A stretch of DNA of 64,000 bases, taken from the NCBI RefSeq assembly GCF_029892515.1, contig NZ_JARXVF010000004.1:310001-374000 (forward strand). Direction: 5' to 3'. Shown here one piece after another: positions 24,420 through 33,099 of the stretch. The position numbers and the translations under genes were made by a program. The DNA comes from Pseudaminobacter soli (ex Li et al. 2025) (GTDB lineage Bacteria; Pseudomonadota; Alphaproteobacteria; Rhizobiales; Rhizobiaceae). How positions within the stretch are numbered: the stretch's first letter is position 1; every line of letters begins with the position of its first letter. The notes below the pieces were generated by a model that had not been told where the DNA came from, searched no databases, and was given only the letters and a program-made list of their open reading frames with translations.

Positions 24420-25559
24420 ATGTCGGACGCCCTGAACATCGCGATTCCAAGTCCGCAGCCATGGCAAACCCACGTACCGGACGTTGCGATTATCGTTCCG
24501 ACCTTCAAGGAAGCCGACAACGTCGTCCCGCTAATTGAGAAGCTTCGCCAGGCACTCGACGGAATTGCCTGGGAGGTCATCTTCGTCGATGACGATTCTC
24601 CAGACCGGACGATCGACGTTCTAGCGGAGGTGGCGCGTACTGATGCGCGTGTTCGGTTTCTTCAGCGACTTGGCCGGCGGGGTCTGTCGTCGGCAGTCAT
24701 CGAAGGAATACTGAGCACGTCGACCCCATATGTCGCGGTCATTGACGCTGACATGCAGCACGACGAGCGTCTTCTCTCAAAGATGTACGCGATACTGACC
24801 CGCAACAACGTCGATCTCGTGGTTGGCTCTCGCTACACCGCCGATGGTGGTGTCGGTTCCTGGAACAAGACGCGGCACAGAATCAGTCGCTTTGCGACAA
24901 TGCTGTCGCGGTTGGTCACGAAGACGGAACTTGCCGATCCGATGAGCGGTTTCTTCATGCTTCGGCGCTCGAAGTTCGACGAGACAGTCCGCCATCTCTC
25001 GAACCAAGGATACAAGATCCTGCTCGATATCGTCGCCTCCTCCCCCGGCAAACTCCAAGTCGTCGAGTTGCCTTATGTCTTCCGGCAGAGGGAGCATGGC
25101 GAAAGCAAGCTTGACACGCTCGTGTCGCTGGAATTCTTCACGCTGGTCCTCGACAAGTTCATCGGCCGCCGGGTGCCGGTGAGGCTGTTCATGTTTGCCG
25201 CGGTGGGCGCCCTGGGCGTAGTTGTGCATATGGGCACTCTCGGCATGCTTCTGAGTATCGGCCAATTCCCGTTCACATTGGCTCAGGCAGCGGCAACCTT
25301 GACGGCGATGACCGCGAACTTCTTCCTCAACAACATATTCACCTACAGGGACAAACGCGTGCGCGGCCTTGGGGCGATGACGCGCGCGCTTCTCTCGTTC
25401 TACGCGGTCTGCAGCGTCGGCGCGCTCGCCAATGTCGGCGTCGCAAACACCTTCTTCGCGTCGAACTATTCCTGGTGGCTGTCTGCGCTCGCCGGAATCA
25501 TTGTCGGCTTGGGCTGGAATTATAGCGCTACCGCGTTGTTCACGTGGCGAACTCGCTGA
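24420..25559 (+). CDS. GT2 glycosyltransferase fused to GtrA-like membrane domain
   Basis: A 379-residue protein. The N-terminal 240 residues form a dolichol-phosphate-mannose-synthase-like GT-A domain (VAIIVPTFKEADNV; DDDSPDRTIDVL; the metal-binding DADMQHD; DPMSGFFMLRR). The C-terminal 130 residues carry four hydrophobic helices of the GtrA/DPMS type (LFMFAAVGALGVVVHMGTLG, FFLNNIFTYRDKR). It probably moves a sugar from a nucleotide donor onto undecaprenyl phosphate for a downstream GT-C enzyme. GGGAGG precedes the ATG. It is the first gene of a three-gene operon. Confidence 0.9.
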   Translation: MSDALNIAIPSPQPWQTHVPDVAIIVPTFKEADNVVPLIEKLRQALDGIAWEVIFVDDDSPDRTIDVLAEVARTDARVRFLQRLGRRGLSSAVIEGILSTSTPYVAVIDADMQHDERLLSKMYAILTRNNVDLVVGSRYTADGGVGSWNKTRHRISRFATMLSRLVTKTELADPMSGFFMLRRSKFDETVRHLSNQGYKILLDIVASSPGKLQVVELPYVFRQREHGESKLDTLVSLEFFTLVLDKFIGRRVPVRLFMFAAVGALGVVVHMGTLGMLLSIGQFPFTLAQAAATLTAMTANFFLNNIFTYRDKRVRGLGAMTRALLSFYAVCSVGALANVGVANTFFASNYSWWLSALAGIIVGLGWNYSATALFTWRTR

Positions 25560-25560
25560 A

Positions 25561-27012
25561 ATGGCATCCTGGTTTCTGCAGAGCAGAGTTTTAAGTGGCG
25601 CGGCGGTCTTGGCCTGCGTTCTCTGTGTCGCTGGCTTGGCGTTGTTGAGGGCCGCCGGAAATCCGCTCGCCGTCGGAGTAAGCGAGCACTCCGTCGTTGA
25701 AAGCCGACCAGTGTCTCTGCGTGCAGCCTATCAGACGAGACCGGTACAGTTTCCCCTCAAAGTGTCAGCCAACAACAGGTATTTGATTGACTCGGCCGAC
25801 AACCCCATTCTCCTTGCAGGCGATGCCGCCTGGTCATTGATCGCCCAGTTGACCCGCGAGGATGTGGATCTCTACCTCAACGACCGACAGGCGCGCGGTT
25901 TCAACGCTATCCTTGTAAATCTCATCGAAAACAAGTTCGCCGAGAACGCTCCGGCCAATGCCTATGGGGATCAACCTTTCCTGAGGAAGGGAGATTTTGG
26001 AACCCCGAATGAGGCATACTTCAAGCATGCGGAATGGGTCATCCAGCGAGCCGCCGAGCATGGCATGCTCGTGCTTCTGGCCCCCTGCTACTCCGGCGCT
26101 GACGACGGTGCTGAGGGCTGGTATCGTGAGATGCAGGCCAACGGGGTCGAGAAGCTCAGAGAATATGGCCGGTTCCTTGGAACGCGCTTTGGTCGCTACC
26201 AGAACATCGTCTGGGTCGATAACGGTGATCTCAATCCGCCGGAACGCGATCTCGTGCAGGCCATCGCACAGGGACTGCACGAGGCTGACCCGAACGCCCT
26301 GCAAACATCGCACAACGGCACCGGAACGGCAGGGGCGGATTTGTGGCCGAAAGCAGCGTGGTTGACTCTGAACAACGTCTATACATGGGGGCCAGTCTTT
26401 ACGGAGGCGCGAAAGCAGTATCTGCGCGCTCCGACAATGCCGTTCATCCTGATCGAGAGCCAATATGAAAACGGGCCAGATATCACGACGCGGCGACTGC
26501 GGGGGCAGGCCTACCAGGCGCTTCTCACCGGCGCTTCCGGCCAAGTCTTCGGGAACTCGCCCATCTGGTACTTCGACGGCGTGGATTTCTTCCATGCGCC
26601 GCCGGGCTGGAGAAAAGCACTCGACGGCGAAGGCAGCCGCAGCATGGCCAGGCTAACGGATCTCTTCCGGCGTTTGCGCTGGCAAGATCTCGTTCCGGAC
26701 GTAAACAACCGCTTTCTCGTAAGAGGCCAATCCGACGACCAGTTGCGCAACGTCGCTGCGCGAAACGCGGACGGCTCCATGGCTGTGATCTACCTATCGG
26801 ACGATCGCCAGATCACATTGAAAATGGGCCCTCTTGCTGGAAGGCGAGTTCGCGCGGTCTGGTGGGATCCGGTCGGCGGCGAAAGTTTCCAAGCCCAACT
26901 GTCGCCGTTCATTGCCGGCGACACGGAGCGATTCCGGCCCAACAGGAGCAATGCCGGTGGTGACCACGACTGGGTGCTGCTCCTTGAGGAGGAAGACAAC
27001 CATGACAGATGA
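25561..27012 (+). CDS. DUF4038 / apiosidase-like (GH140-type) glycoside hydrolase-like protein
   Basis: A 483-residue exported or signal-anchored protein with an N-terminal hydrophobic helix (VLACVLCVAGLALL). The core matches the DUF4038/GH140 TIM barrel: NNRYLIDSADNPILLAGDAAWSL, DVDLYLNDRQARGFNAI, the acidic WVDNGDLNPPE and FILIESQYENG, where Asp and Glu would act in catalysis. It starts 1 nt after the glycosyltransferase stop. I chose 25561 because a longer frame upstream lies inside the previous gene. It may trim or remodel the glycan made by its neighbours. Confidence 0.83.
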   Translation: MASWFLQSRVLSGAAVLACVLCVAGLALLRAAGNPLAVGVSEHSVVESRPVSLRAAYQTRPVQFPLKVSANNRYLIDSADNPILLAGDAAWSLIAQLTREDVDLYLNDRQARGFNAILVNLIENKFAENAPANAYGDQPFLRKGDFGTPNEAYFKHAEWVIQRAAEHGMLVLLAPCYSGADDGAEGWYREMQANGVEKLREYGRFLGTRFGRYQNIVWVDNGDLNPPERDLVQAIAQGLHEADPNALQTSHNGTGTAGADLWPKAAWLTLNNVYTWGPVFTEARKQYLRAPTMPFILIESQYENGPDITTRRLRGQAYQALLTGASGQVFGNSPIWYFDGVDFFHAPPGWRKALDGEGSRSMARLTDLFRRLRWQDLVPDVNNRFLVRGQSDDQLRNVAARNADGSMAVIYLSDDRQITLKMGPLAGRRVRAVWWDPVGGESFQAQLSPFIAGDTERFRPNRSNAGGDHDWVLLLEEEDNHDR

Positions 27013-28675
27013 TCGTCTTGCGGCGGTCGAAACAGGCGGAGAGCGACACGCGATCGTCGGTCTCTCCAACATCGCTTGGCCGACGCTCGCCGCACTATTG
27101 GTTCTGACCCTCGGGATAGTCTCGTTCACCATATCACCGCCCGTCATCATGGCCCCCTGGGACGTCTTCATCCTGCTTGACGGTGGATGGCGGATCATCA
27201 ACGGCCAAGTGCCGCATAGCGACTTCTACACGCCGATCGGACCATTGGTTTACTGGCTGAGCGGTCTGGGCATCTATGCCGCGGGCACGTCGCTGAAAGG
27301 CATATCGGTCGGGATTTTGCTTTTCTTTGCCGTTGTCATGCCTTGGGCAATGCTTGTCCTGTTTCGCAAGCTGCCTGCCCCTTTGGCTTTCCTGTCGACG
27401 CTGTTCATTCTGCTGCTCATCCTGGCAGTCCGCCCGCTGGGATATTCGCCGTCAATCACCACATATGCGATGATCTATAATCGCTATGGATGGGTTTTGA
27501 TTTCCATCCTTATCGTGCAGCTCTTCCTGCACGATCAGTCGGCCAAGTCCAATCGTGCAACTTTTGACGCCATCTCCGCCGGACTTCTCTTAGGGCTCCT
27601 TTTCCTGTGCAAGATCAGCTTCTTCGTTATGGGAGGAGCTACCGTCGTCCTTGCCTCTCTGGGAAGGCAAGACTTGCGCCGTGGCCTCTGGATGACCGTT
27701 GCTAGCTTTCTTGTCTTCTGCCTGGTCACCTCGGCTGTGAGCGGCCTTGATCCCATGGCCTACCTGCGAGATCTTTCTGCCGCCGGAAAGTCACAGTCGG
27801 TCAGTCTGCGTTTTCTTTGGCTCAAGCAGTCGCTCAAGGCGAATATACTGCCCGCTCTCCTTCTCGTCGGCTGTTGGCTTGCTCTGATTGTCGTGCGATA
27901 TCGGCGCGGTGAGATCCCGTTTGGGCCGGCTGTTCAATGCAGCATCATCTTTTGGGGTCTCGTGGCATCCGCCATGATCTTGACGGTTGGAAATGCCACG
28001 GAGGGAAGTAATGTCCCCCTTCTACCGATTGCCGTGATTATCCTTCTGGTGCAGGCGCAGCGCAGTTCCCCGTCGACGTTCACACCGTTCAGCAAAAGCC
28101 GGATGGCCTCCGTGTCCTCGGTGGCTGCTTTCGGCACAATCCTTCTGCTGATAGCCAATGTGACAGGAAGAGATGCCCTGAGCGTCATCAATGCCTATGT
28201 TACCGGCCCGATGCGTGGTGAGGCTGAGTTTGCCGACACATTTGAAGCAACTCGCCTGAGCAACTTCACAATCCCGCGCAACTCTAACTGGGCTACAGCC
28301 TATTCAAGAGCCGGAGACGTGCCAGCGCAAATCAATGAGGGACTTGGGCTGTTGCGCCAGCACATCACTCCTGACAGCCACCTCTTGGTCTTGGCATTGA
28401 CCGATCCATTTTCATTTGCTCTGAACCTCGAACCGTCGAAGGGAGCGCCGCTTTGGTGGGATCTGGGGATTTCGTTCAGTCGCTCAGTCTATCCCAAGCC
28501 AGATGTCGTATTCGCCAACGCAAACTTCGCAATATATCCGGTGAACTTCTCGCGGGGAGGATGTTGTGAAGAAACGGTCGCTGTCTTGCTTGAAATTTAC
28601 GGCGACTACCTGAAAAGCCATTTCATGACGGTCGGCAAATCACAGCACTGGGTATTGATGCAGCGACGCGACTAA
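27002..28675 (+). CDS. Polytopic membrane protein, probable GT-C-type glycosyltransferase
   Basis: A 557-residue protein with about eleven hydrophobic segments. The first periplasmic loop contains WDVFILLDGGWRIINGQVPHSDFYTP, an acidic/aromatic loop in the place where GT-C enzymes using polyprenyl-phosphate sugars keep their catalytic Asp. A soluble C-terminal region of about 130 residues follows. The ATG overlaps the previous gene by 11 nt. It plausibly uses the lipid-linked sugar made by the GT2-GtrA protein; acceptor and sugar are unknown. The function is inferred from topology and neighbours. Confidence 0.75.
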   Translation: MTDDRLAAVETGGERHAIVGLSNIAWPTLAALLVLTLGIVSFTISPPVIMAPWDVFILLDGGWRIINGQVPHSDFYTPIGPLVYWLSGLGIYAAGTSLKGISVGILLFFAVVMPWAMLVLFRKLPAPLAFLSTLFILLLILAVRPLGYSPSITTYAMIYNRYGWVLISILIVQLFLHDQSAKSNRATFDAISAGLLLGLLFLCKISFFVMGGATVVLASLGRQDLRRGLWMTVASFLVFCLVTSAVSGLDPMAYLRDLSAAGKSQSVSLRFLWLKQSLKANILPALLLVGCWLALIVVRYRRGEIPFGPAVQCSIIFWGLVASAMILTVGNATEGSNVPLLPIAVIILLVQAQRSSPSTFTPFSKSRMASVSSVAAFGTILLLIANVTGRDALSVINAYVTGPMRGEAEFADTFEATRLSNFTIPRNSNWATAYSRAGDVPAQINEGLGLLRQHITPDSHLLVLALTDPFSFALNLEPSKGAPLWWDLGISFSRSVYPKPDVVFANANFAIYPVNFSRGGCCEETVAVLLEIYGDYLKSHFMTVGKSQHWVLMQRRD

Positions 28676-29172
28676 CTCCCTCGCGACCCAAGCCGGGGTC
28701 TCGGGCGTTGGACAATCGACTTGAAGGCACGACCCATCGCCAATGGCTTCGTAGCTCACCCTCGTGCTACTGCCACAGCTCATGGTAGCGCTTTACCCAC
28801 GACCATCCGAAACTGGGCGGAGAAAGTTGGAGGCTAATTTGCCAAGACCGACCAGCGAGTCGGAGGTTCAAGCAGAGCTTTTCCCGTCCGGCCGGCCATC
28901 GTGTCCTCAAACAGTCAACGCATCTAACCGCCGCCACTGCGTTTGCTCATCCGGCAAAGCAATCATGTCCTCAGTAAACTTAAGAGATGCTTCATCGACG
29001 AGATTCTCGCTAAAACCTAATTGATGGTTTTCGGAGATAGTCATTGCGCCAAAATCAATTAGACCGTGAACACCTACCGTAACGCCAGGTTGAGAACGTT
29101 CAACCAAAGAAGGGCGCTTTTCCGCAGCCGGCATGCATGTCATCCTGATCTACCACCAGGAGGATCAAGCAA
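28676..29172. other. Intergenic stretch, no recognised gene
   Basis: A minus-strand frame (28907-29143, 78 residues) is open but resembles nothing I know. No IS ends or tRNA are seen. GGAGG at about 29158 belongs to the following CMD gene. Confidence 0.4.
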
Positions 29173-29520
29173 ATGATGTTCGACTGGAATGACTATCGCA
29201 AACAGGTTGGGGTCAGGATCGCCGAGATTGGACGAATTAGCCCCGAAACAATCCGTGGCTATCGAGCACTCGGTGATGCAGGCTCCAAGACCGGCTTACT
29301 CGACCCGAAGATACGTGAATTGATCTCGCTCGCGGTCGCAGTCACGCGGCAGTGCGACGGGTGCATTGCTGTCCACACAGACGCGGCCATTAAGCATGGC
29401 GCCACGCGCGAAGAGATCGCCGAAGCGCTCGGGGTGGCTGTAGCAGTGAATGCCGGTGCGGCGCTTATTTATTCGGCACGCGTGATGGACGCGTACTCAG
29501 CCCATAAAGTCGAGCCATAA
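29173..29520 (+). CDS. Carboxymuconolactone decarboxylase (CMD/AhpD-like) family protein
   Basis: A 115-residue all-helical protein with the redox motif Cys61-x2-Cys64-x3-His68 (QCDGCIAVHTDAAIKHGA), the mark of AhpD-like peroxidase/disulfide-reductase members rather than true decarboxylases. AGGAGG lies about 11 nt before the ATG; a second ATG follows immediately. It stands alone on the plus strand. It probably takes part in alkylhydroperoxide detoxification, though no AhpC is nearby. Confidence 0.9.
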   Translation: MMFDWNDYRKQVGVRIAEIGRISPETIRGYRALGDAGSKTGLLDPKIRELISLAVAVTRQCDGCIAVHTDAAIKHGATREEIAEALGVAVAVNAGAALIYSARVMDAYSAHKVEP

Positions 29521-29846
29521 CCGGCCTGCGCGCAAATTCACTCTGCCTCGGTCTGATTGACGTCTGATTTACCCAATTTGCCACCATTGATGACGGTTCT
29601 CTGAGGTGGTCCTCAGGGCTGGACGAGAGCATTGATCGATTTCCGGTGGAACTGGCTAGCTCGCCCGGCGTTGCGGTGAAATCGTTGGCAAGACGGCTGC
29701 CGCGCGAAGCGAACGGGGAGCTGGTCAAGTTCACGCTGCTCACCTGCGACGCCTCCGCATATCTGACGGATCGCTACAGCGAGCGAAAGGAAGAGGCCAC
29801 CAAACTGGAGGCGCGGGTGTCATTGAGGTCCATCTACCACCGGTGC
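29521..29846. other. Intergenic stretch, no recognised gene
   Basis: A plus-strand frame from 29646 (ELASSPGVAVKSLARRLPRE...) looks coding for about 50 residues and then becomes the arginine-rich shadow of the MFS gene. I do not recognise it. Confidence 0.4.
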
Positions 29847-31049
29847 TCATGGCGTTGCGGTGGCCGTGCGTCGCGTTGCCGAAACCACTGCGACGAACGC
29901 CGCGATGCCCACGGCCCCGAGCAACGCGTTGACCATCAGCGCAACGTTGACACCGAATCTCTCCATCAGCACCGAGAAAACGAACGGGGCCAAAGCCGCC
30001 GCGGCAAGCCGCGTGGCGGCCATGCGGCCCGTTATTGCGCCGTAGCCAGCCGAGCCGAACAGCCAAAGCGGCAGCGAGCCCTGAGCGATGCTGTTGATGC
30101 CCGAACCGAGGCCAACGCACACGGCGAAGGCGACAGCCCCCGGCAGCCAGGTCCCCGACACACCGAGGATGACGACGCCCGCAACGATGAGGACGCCGGA
30201 CAATGTCGCAAGCATGGGCGGCGACATGTTCTTGCCGAACGCCATGTTGATCAATCGGCTCAGAACCTGGGACGGCCCGAACAGCGAGCCGATCACTACG
30301 GCTGCCGCCCCGAAGCCCATCGTTCCCAGCATCGGCACCATGTGCGTCAGGATGGCCGACAGCGCAAAGCCCTGGAGGGCGAACGCCAGCGAGACCATGA
30401 TCATGCCCCGCCGTCGGAGATCGCCTGGAAGCGCACCAACAACCGCCTCCCGGGCGTGATGGACGGATAAGGCCGCCTCGGACTTCCTGGAGCGGGCGAT
30501 CCGATAGTGCAGCGGCAGACAGGCAAGTAGGTTCAGCCCCGCGAAGGCGACGTAGATCTCGCGCCAGGAAAAATGCTCGTGGAGGCTGGCAGTGATCGGC
30601 CAGAAGATCGTCGAGGCAAAGCCGGCGATCAGTGTGAGATAGGTGATGCTGCGTGAAGCGGCCTGCGGACGACTCTCCACGAGTGCCGCGAATGCGGCCT
30701 GATACAGCACCATGCCGGATGCGACCTCCAGCAGGGCTATGGCCAGCGCAAATACGACGGTGGATGGTGACCAGGCACAAAGCAACAGGGTCAGGGCGGA
30801 GATGGCGGAGCCGAAGGTCATGACCATCGCCGCGCCGAAACGGTCCATCCACTTGCCGACAAATGGGGCCGACAGTCCGCCGACGAACAGCGAGGCGGAG
30901 AAGACGCCGAACACCTGCTCTACGGTCAGGTCGAAATCGCCGGCCATTGCCGGGGCGAGGATGCTGAAGCTGTAGTAGAGCGTGCCGTAGCCGATGATCT
31001 GGGTGAGGCCGAGCGCGGCGACGACCCCCACAGGGATGCCATGCTTCAT
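29847..31049 (-). CDS. MFS transporter
   Basis: A 400-residue, 12-helix major facilitator protein (GLTQIIGYGTLYYSFSILAPAMAGDF as helix 1; GKWMDRFGAAMV as the helix 2-3 loop motif). I chose the ATG at 31049 because it lies 1 nt after the stop of the decayed ArsR frame, the normal coupling of an arsR-mfs operon; an earlier in-frame start at 31109 would run into that gene. Substrate is unknown; an ArsR partner suggests efflux of a toxic metalloid or organic compound. Confidence 0.87.
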   Translation of the reverse strand: MKHGIPVGVVAALGLTQIIGYGTLYYSFSILAPAMAGDFDLTVEQVFGVFSASLFVGGLSAPFVGKWMDRFGAAMVMTFGSAISALTLLLCAWSPSTVVFALAIALLEVASGMVLYQAAFAALVESRPQAASRSITYLTLIAGFASTIFWPITASLHEHFSWREIYVAFAGLNLLACLPLHYRIARSRKSEAALSVHHAREAVVGALPGDLRRRGMIMVSLAFALQGFALSAILTHMVPMLGTMGFGAAAVVIGSLFGPSQVLSRLINMAFGKNMSPPMLATLSGVLIVAGVVILGVSGTWLPGAVAFAVCVGLGSGINSIAQGSLPLWLFGSAGYGAITGRMAATRLAAAALAPFVFSVLMERFGVNVALMVNALLGAVGIAAFVAVVSATRRTATATP

Positions 31050-31050
31050 T

Positions 31051-31270
31051 TCAGGCGTTTCCGCCCTGCGCCGAAGCAGTCGAAGACGGACAGCATGGGT
31101 CGGCTGCACCCAAGGGCGCGCGCACCGCTGGATGGCCGAGGCAGCAGTCCTCCATCAGGAACTTCACCAGGCCGACGAGCGGCGACGTAGCTGACTCTGT
31201 AGACGATCGAGCGGAATTCGCGGCGCTGCACCACTAACCCTGGTCCGCACATGCGACATCGGAGACTGGA
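31051..31270 (-). pseudogene. Frameshifted and truncated ArsR-family regulator
   Basis: Reading from about 31265 downward, one frame gives GLVVQRREFRSIVYRVSY. After a one-base shift it continues SPLVGLVKFLMEDCCLGHPAV and ends at TGA 31053-31051, one base before the MFS start. Those are the wing and the C-terminal FLMEDCC block of an ArsR repressor, in the correct order. The recognition helix upstream is missing or scrambled (HELSSLRC only). The MFS gene has therefore probably lost its dedicated repressor. Confidence 0.68.
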
Positions 31271-31301
31271 CAGCTCGTGTTTCCTTCCCCCCATGCGGGT
31301 G

Positions 31302-32201
31302 CTACACCAGAGACCTACTGCGATATTCAGCTACTACATCGGCCAAGATCCGCAATGACTGCTCTGCTTCTCGTTGATTCTTGTCGTGACCCGCGGCGGT
31401 GATTGCCGCCTTCCACAAGGCCCAGCCACGAGCGCGCCGCCAAGTGTCTTCGTCAAAAGCAAGTGCTTGGCGAAATGCCTGACGGCTGTCGCCGGAAAAC
31501 AGGGCCCAGGCGATCACAAGATCGCAGGCTGGATCGCCCACGGCCAGACAGCCGAAATCGATCACCGCACATAGCGCGCCGTCCCGCACCAGCAAGTTGC
31601 CGGCGGCGATATCGCCATGAACCCATAGCGGCGTATCAAGCCACTCGGACGCCAGAGCCGCAGCCCAAATCTCCGCCGCAGCAGCCGTATCGATGCGATC
31701 AGCAAGTGCCGACAGTGCCGTGCGGATCTGCGCATCGTAAACGGCAAGCCTGCCACCACGATGGAAATTGTCCTCGCCTGCAGGCGGCCCGCCAGTCGCA
31801 TCGATACGGTGCAATGCCGCCAGAAAGCCGGCGAGAGCGCGGGCAAATGCGGTCAGGTCAGCAATCCCGCCCGCCGTCGCCGGTTCGCCTTCCAGCCAAC
31901 GATAGACCGACCACTGCCACGGATAGCCCTCGCCCGGTGCGCCCTTTGCCACCGGAACGGATATCGGTAATGGCAGATTTGGGGCAAGTTTCGGTAGCCA
32001 GTATTGTTCCTTCTCCACCTGCGCGACATAGGCAGCGGCGCTGGACATCTCATCCCCAAGCCGAAAGGTGCGATTGTCCCATCCGCCTGGCACCACAGCC
32101 GCGATCGGCCAGCCGGACCATTCCGGAAATTGTTTGGCGATCAGTCGACCAACCAATTCATTGGTGATCGACACGGCACGGTTTTGTTCATCCTGGACCA
32201 T
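31302..32201 (-). CDS. Aminoglycoside phosphotransferase (APH) family protein
   Basis: A 299-residue kinase-fold protein. The ATP-binding lobe starts with VVPGGWDNRTFRLGDEM. The Brenner motif WVHGDIAAGNLLV supplies the catalytic Asp, and CAVIDFGCLAVGDPACDLVIAWALF the metal-binding Asp. These are normal for APH/choline-kinase-like enzymes phosphorylating small hydroxylated substrates. Whether it confers resistance is not evident from sequence; many chromosomal members act on sugars or amino alcohols. It is a single-gene unit on the minus strand. Confidence 0.9.
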   Translation of the reverse strand: MVQDEQNRAVSITNELVGRLIAKQFPEWSGWPIAAVVPGGWDNRTFRLGDEMSSAAAYVAQVEKEQYWLPKLAPNLPLPISVPVAKGAPGEGYPWQWSVYRWLEGEPATAGGIADLTAFARALAGFLAALHRIDATGGPPAGEDNFHRGGRLAVYDAQIRTALSALADRIDTAAAAEIWAAALASEWLDTPLWVHGDIAAGNLLVRDGALCAVIDFGCLAVGDPACDLVIAWALFSGDSRQAFRQALAFDEDTWRRARGWALWKAAITAAGHDKNQREAEQSLRILADVVAEYRSRSLV

Positions 32202-32534
32202 CGCCCCTTCCTATCGAACGATTGGTCCGGCTTCCACCCTTAACTACCGGTCAGCAACGCGCCAAGCGCCAGGCGGATGGAAGCCTGAAGCTCACGGTGC
32301 ACACGTTCAACCGAGCCGGACGACAGCCAGGGATCGAATTCCGGATGGATTTATTTCTAGCTGGAAACGCTTTGGATTTCCGGCCTTGTCGCGATCCAAA
32401 GCCAGGGCCAAGCTTTTGCCAGGGCCAAAGACGTTGGCCGTGAGTCAAAAACCAAATAGTGTCATTGCGAGGCCAAAAGAAAATCGCCGTGAAAGCGGCC
32501 CGCCGAACGAGCGGCCATACGCCTCCAGAGAATT
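32202..32534. other. Intergenic stretch between APH-like and HxlR genes
   Basis: No gene is supported; overlapping frames on both strands are proline/arginine-rich. The region must hold the APH promoter at its left end and the 3' end signal of hxlR at its right end, but I see no clear hairpin. Confidence 0.4.
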
Positions 32535-32993
32535 TCACATTGCATCAAAGACACCCTTATTTACGCGCGTATCGCTCCACTCGAGGGTGCGACCCTCGCC
32601 GGAACGTAGTTCCAGTCGTGCGATCGGAGCGCCTGACTTGCCGTCAACCAGCAATGAGCGATGTTCGTCTGGGCGATAAAGGTGCTCTTCCGCCCATTGT
32701 CTGAGGGCCACAATGACGAGAAAGAGGCCGCGTCCTTTCTCTGTCAAAACATACTCGCGATATGCGGAGCCGTCCGAGGCCGGTGCCGTTTCCAGAATGC
32801 CTCTCTCAGTAAGGTCGCGCAGACGGGTCGCTAACATACCTTTGGCGATGCCGAGACCGCTCTGGAACTCGTTGAAGCGCCGAACTCCATCGAAAGCGTC
32901 GCGAATAATCAGCAACGACCACCAGTCGCCGATTACATCCAACGCCCGCGCCACCGGGCATCCGGCATTCCATAAACTGACCCGCTTGGCCAT
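32535..32993 (-). CDS. HxlR-family transcriptional regulator
   Basis: A 152-residue winged-helix regulator. CPVARALDVIGDWWSLLIIRDAFDGVRRFNEFQSGLGIAKGMLATRLRDLTERGILE is the full HxlR domain, with Cys12 in the usual redox/electrophile-sensing place. It is divergent from an MFS exporter at 33100, with a perfect 15-bp palindrome in between. By analogy with other HxlR-MFS pairs it probably represses the exporter and itself until an electrophile or drug-like effector is present. Confidence 0.92.
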   Translation of the reverse strand: MAKRVSLWNAGCPVARALDVIGDWWSLLIIRDAFDGVRRFNEFQSGLGIAKGMLATRLRDLTERGILETAPASDGSAYREYVLTEKGRGLFLVIVALRQWAEEHLYRPDEHRSLLVDGKSGAPIARLELRSGEGRTLEWSDTRVNKGVFDAM

Positions 32994-33020
32994 CTTGTAA
33001 ACCCCATTCTACGCATTCTG

Positions 33021-33035
33021 GTTCTAAAATAGAAC
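33021..33035. promoter_or_regulatory. Palindromic operator between hxlR and the MFS gene
   Basis: GTTCTA-AAA-TAGAAC is a perfect 15-bp palindrome, 27 bp before the HxlR start and 65 bp before the MFS start. HxlR-family repressors bind similar AT-centred dyads, so it is the likely shared operator. Confidence 0.6.
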
Positions 33036-33099
33036 TGGAATTACAGCAGAGCAAGAGATCTCAATATGAGACCAGAAACGTTTCGAGCGGAGAATCGCG

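Noticed and set aside
29740-30852. 370-residue minus-strand and 274-residue plus-strand frames over the MFS gene
   Set aside because: Both are shadows; the minus-strand frame 29847-31049 has the MFS helices and motifs.
31302-32201. Aminoglycoside resistance gene call
   Set aside because: The kinase motifs define the superfamily only; there is no resistance-gene context or close similarity to a known APH.
32068-32679. 203-residue plus-strand frame
   Set aside because: Proline/arginine/serine-rich, spans an intergenic region and the antisense of hxlR, and has no ribosome site.
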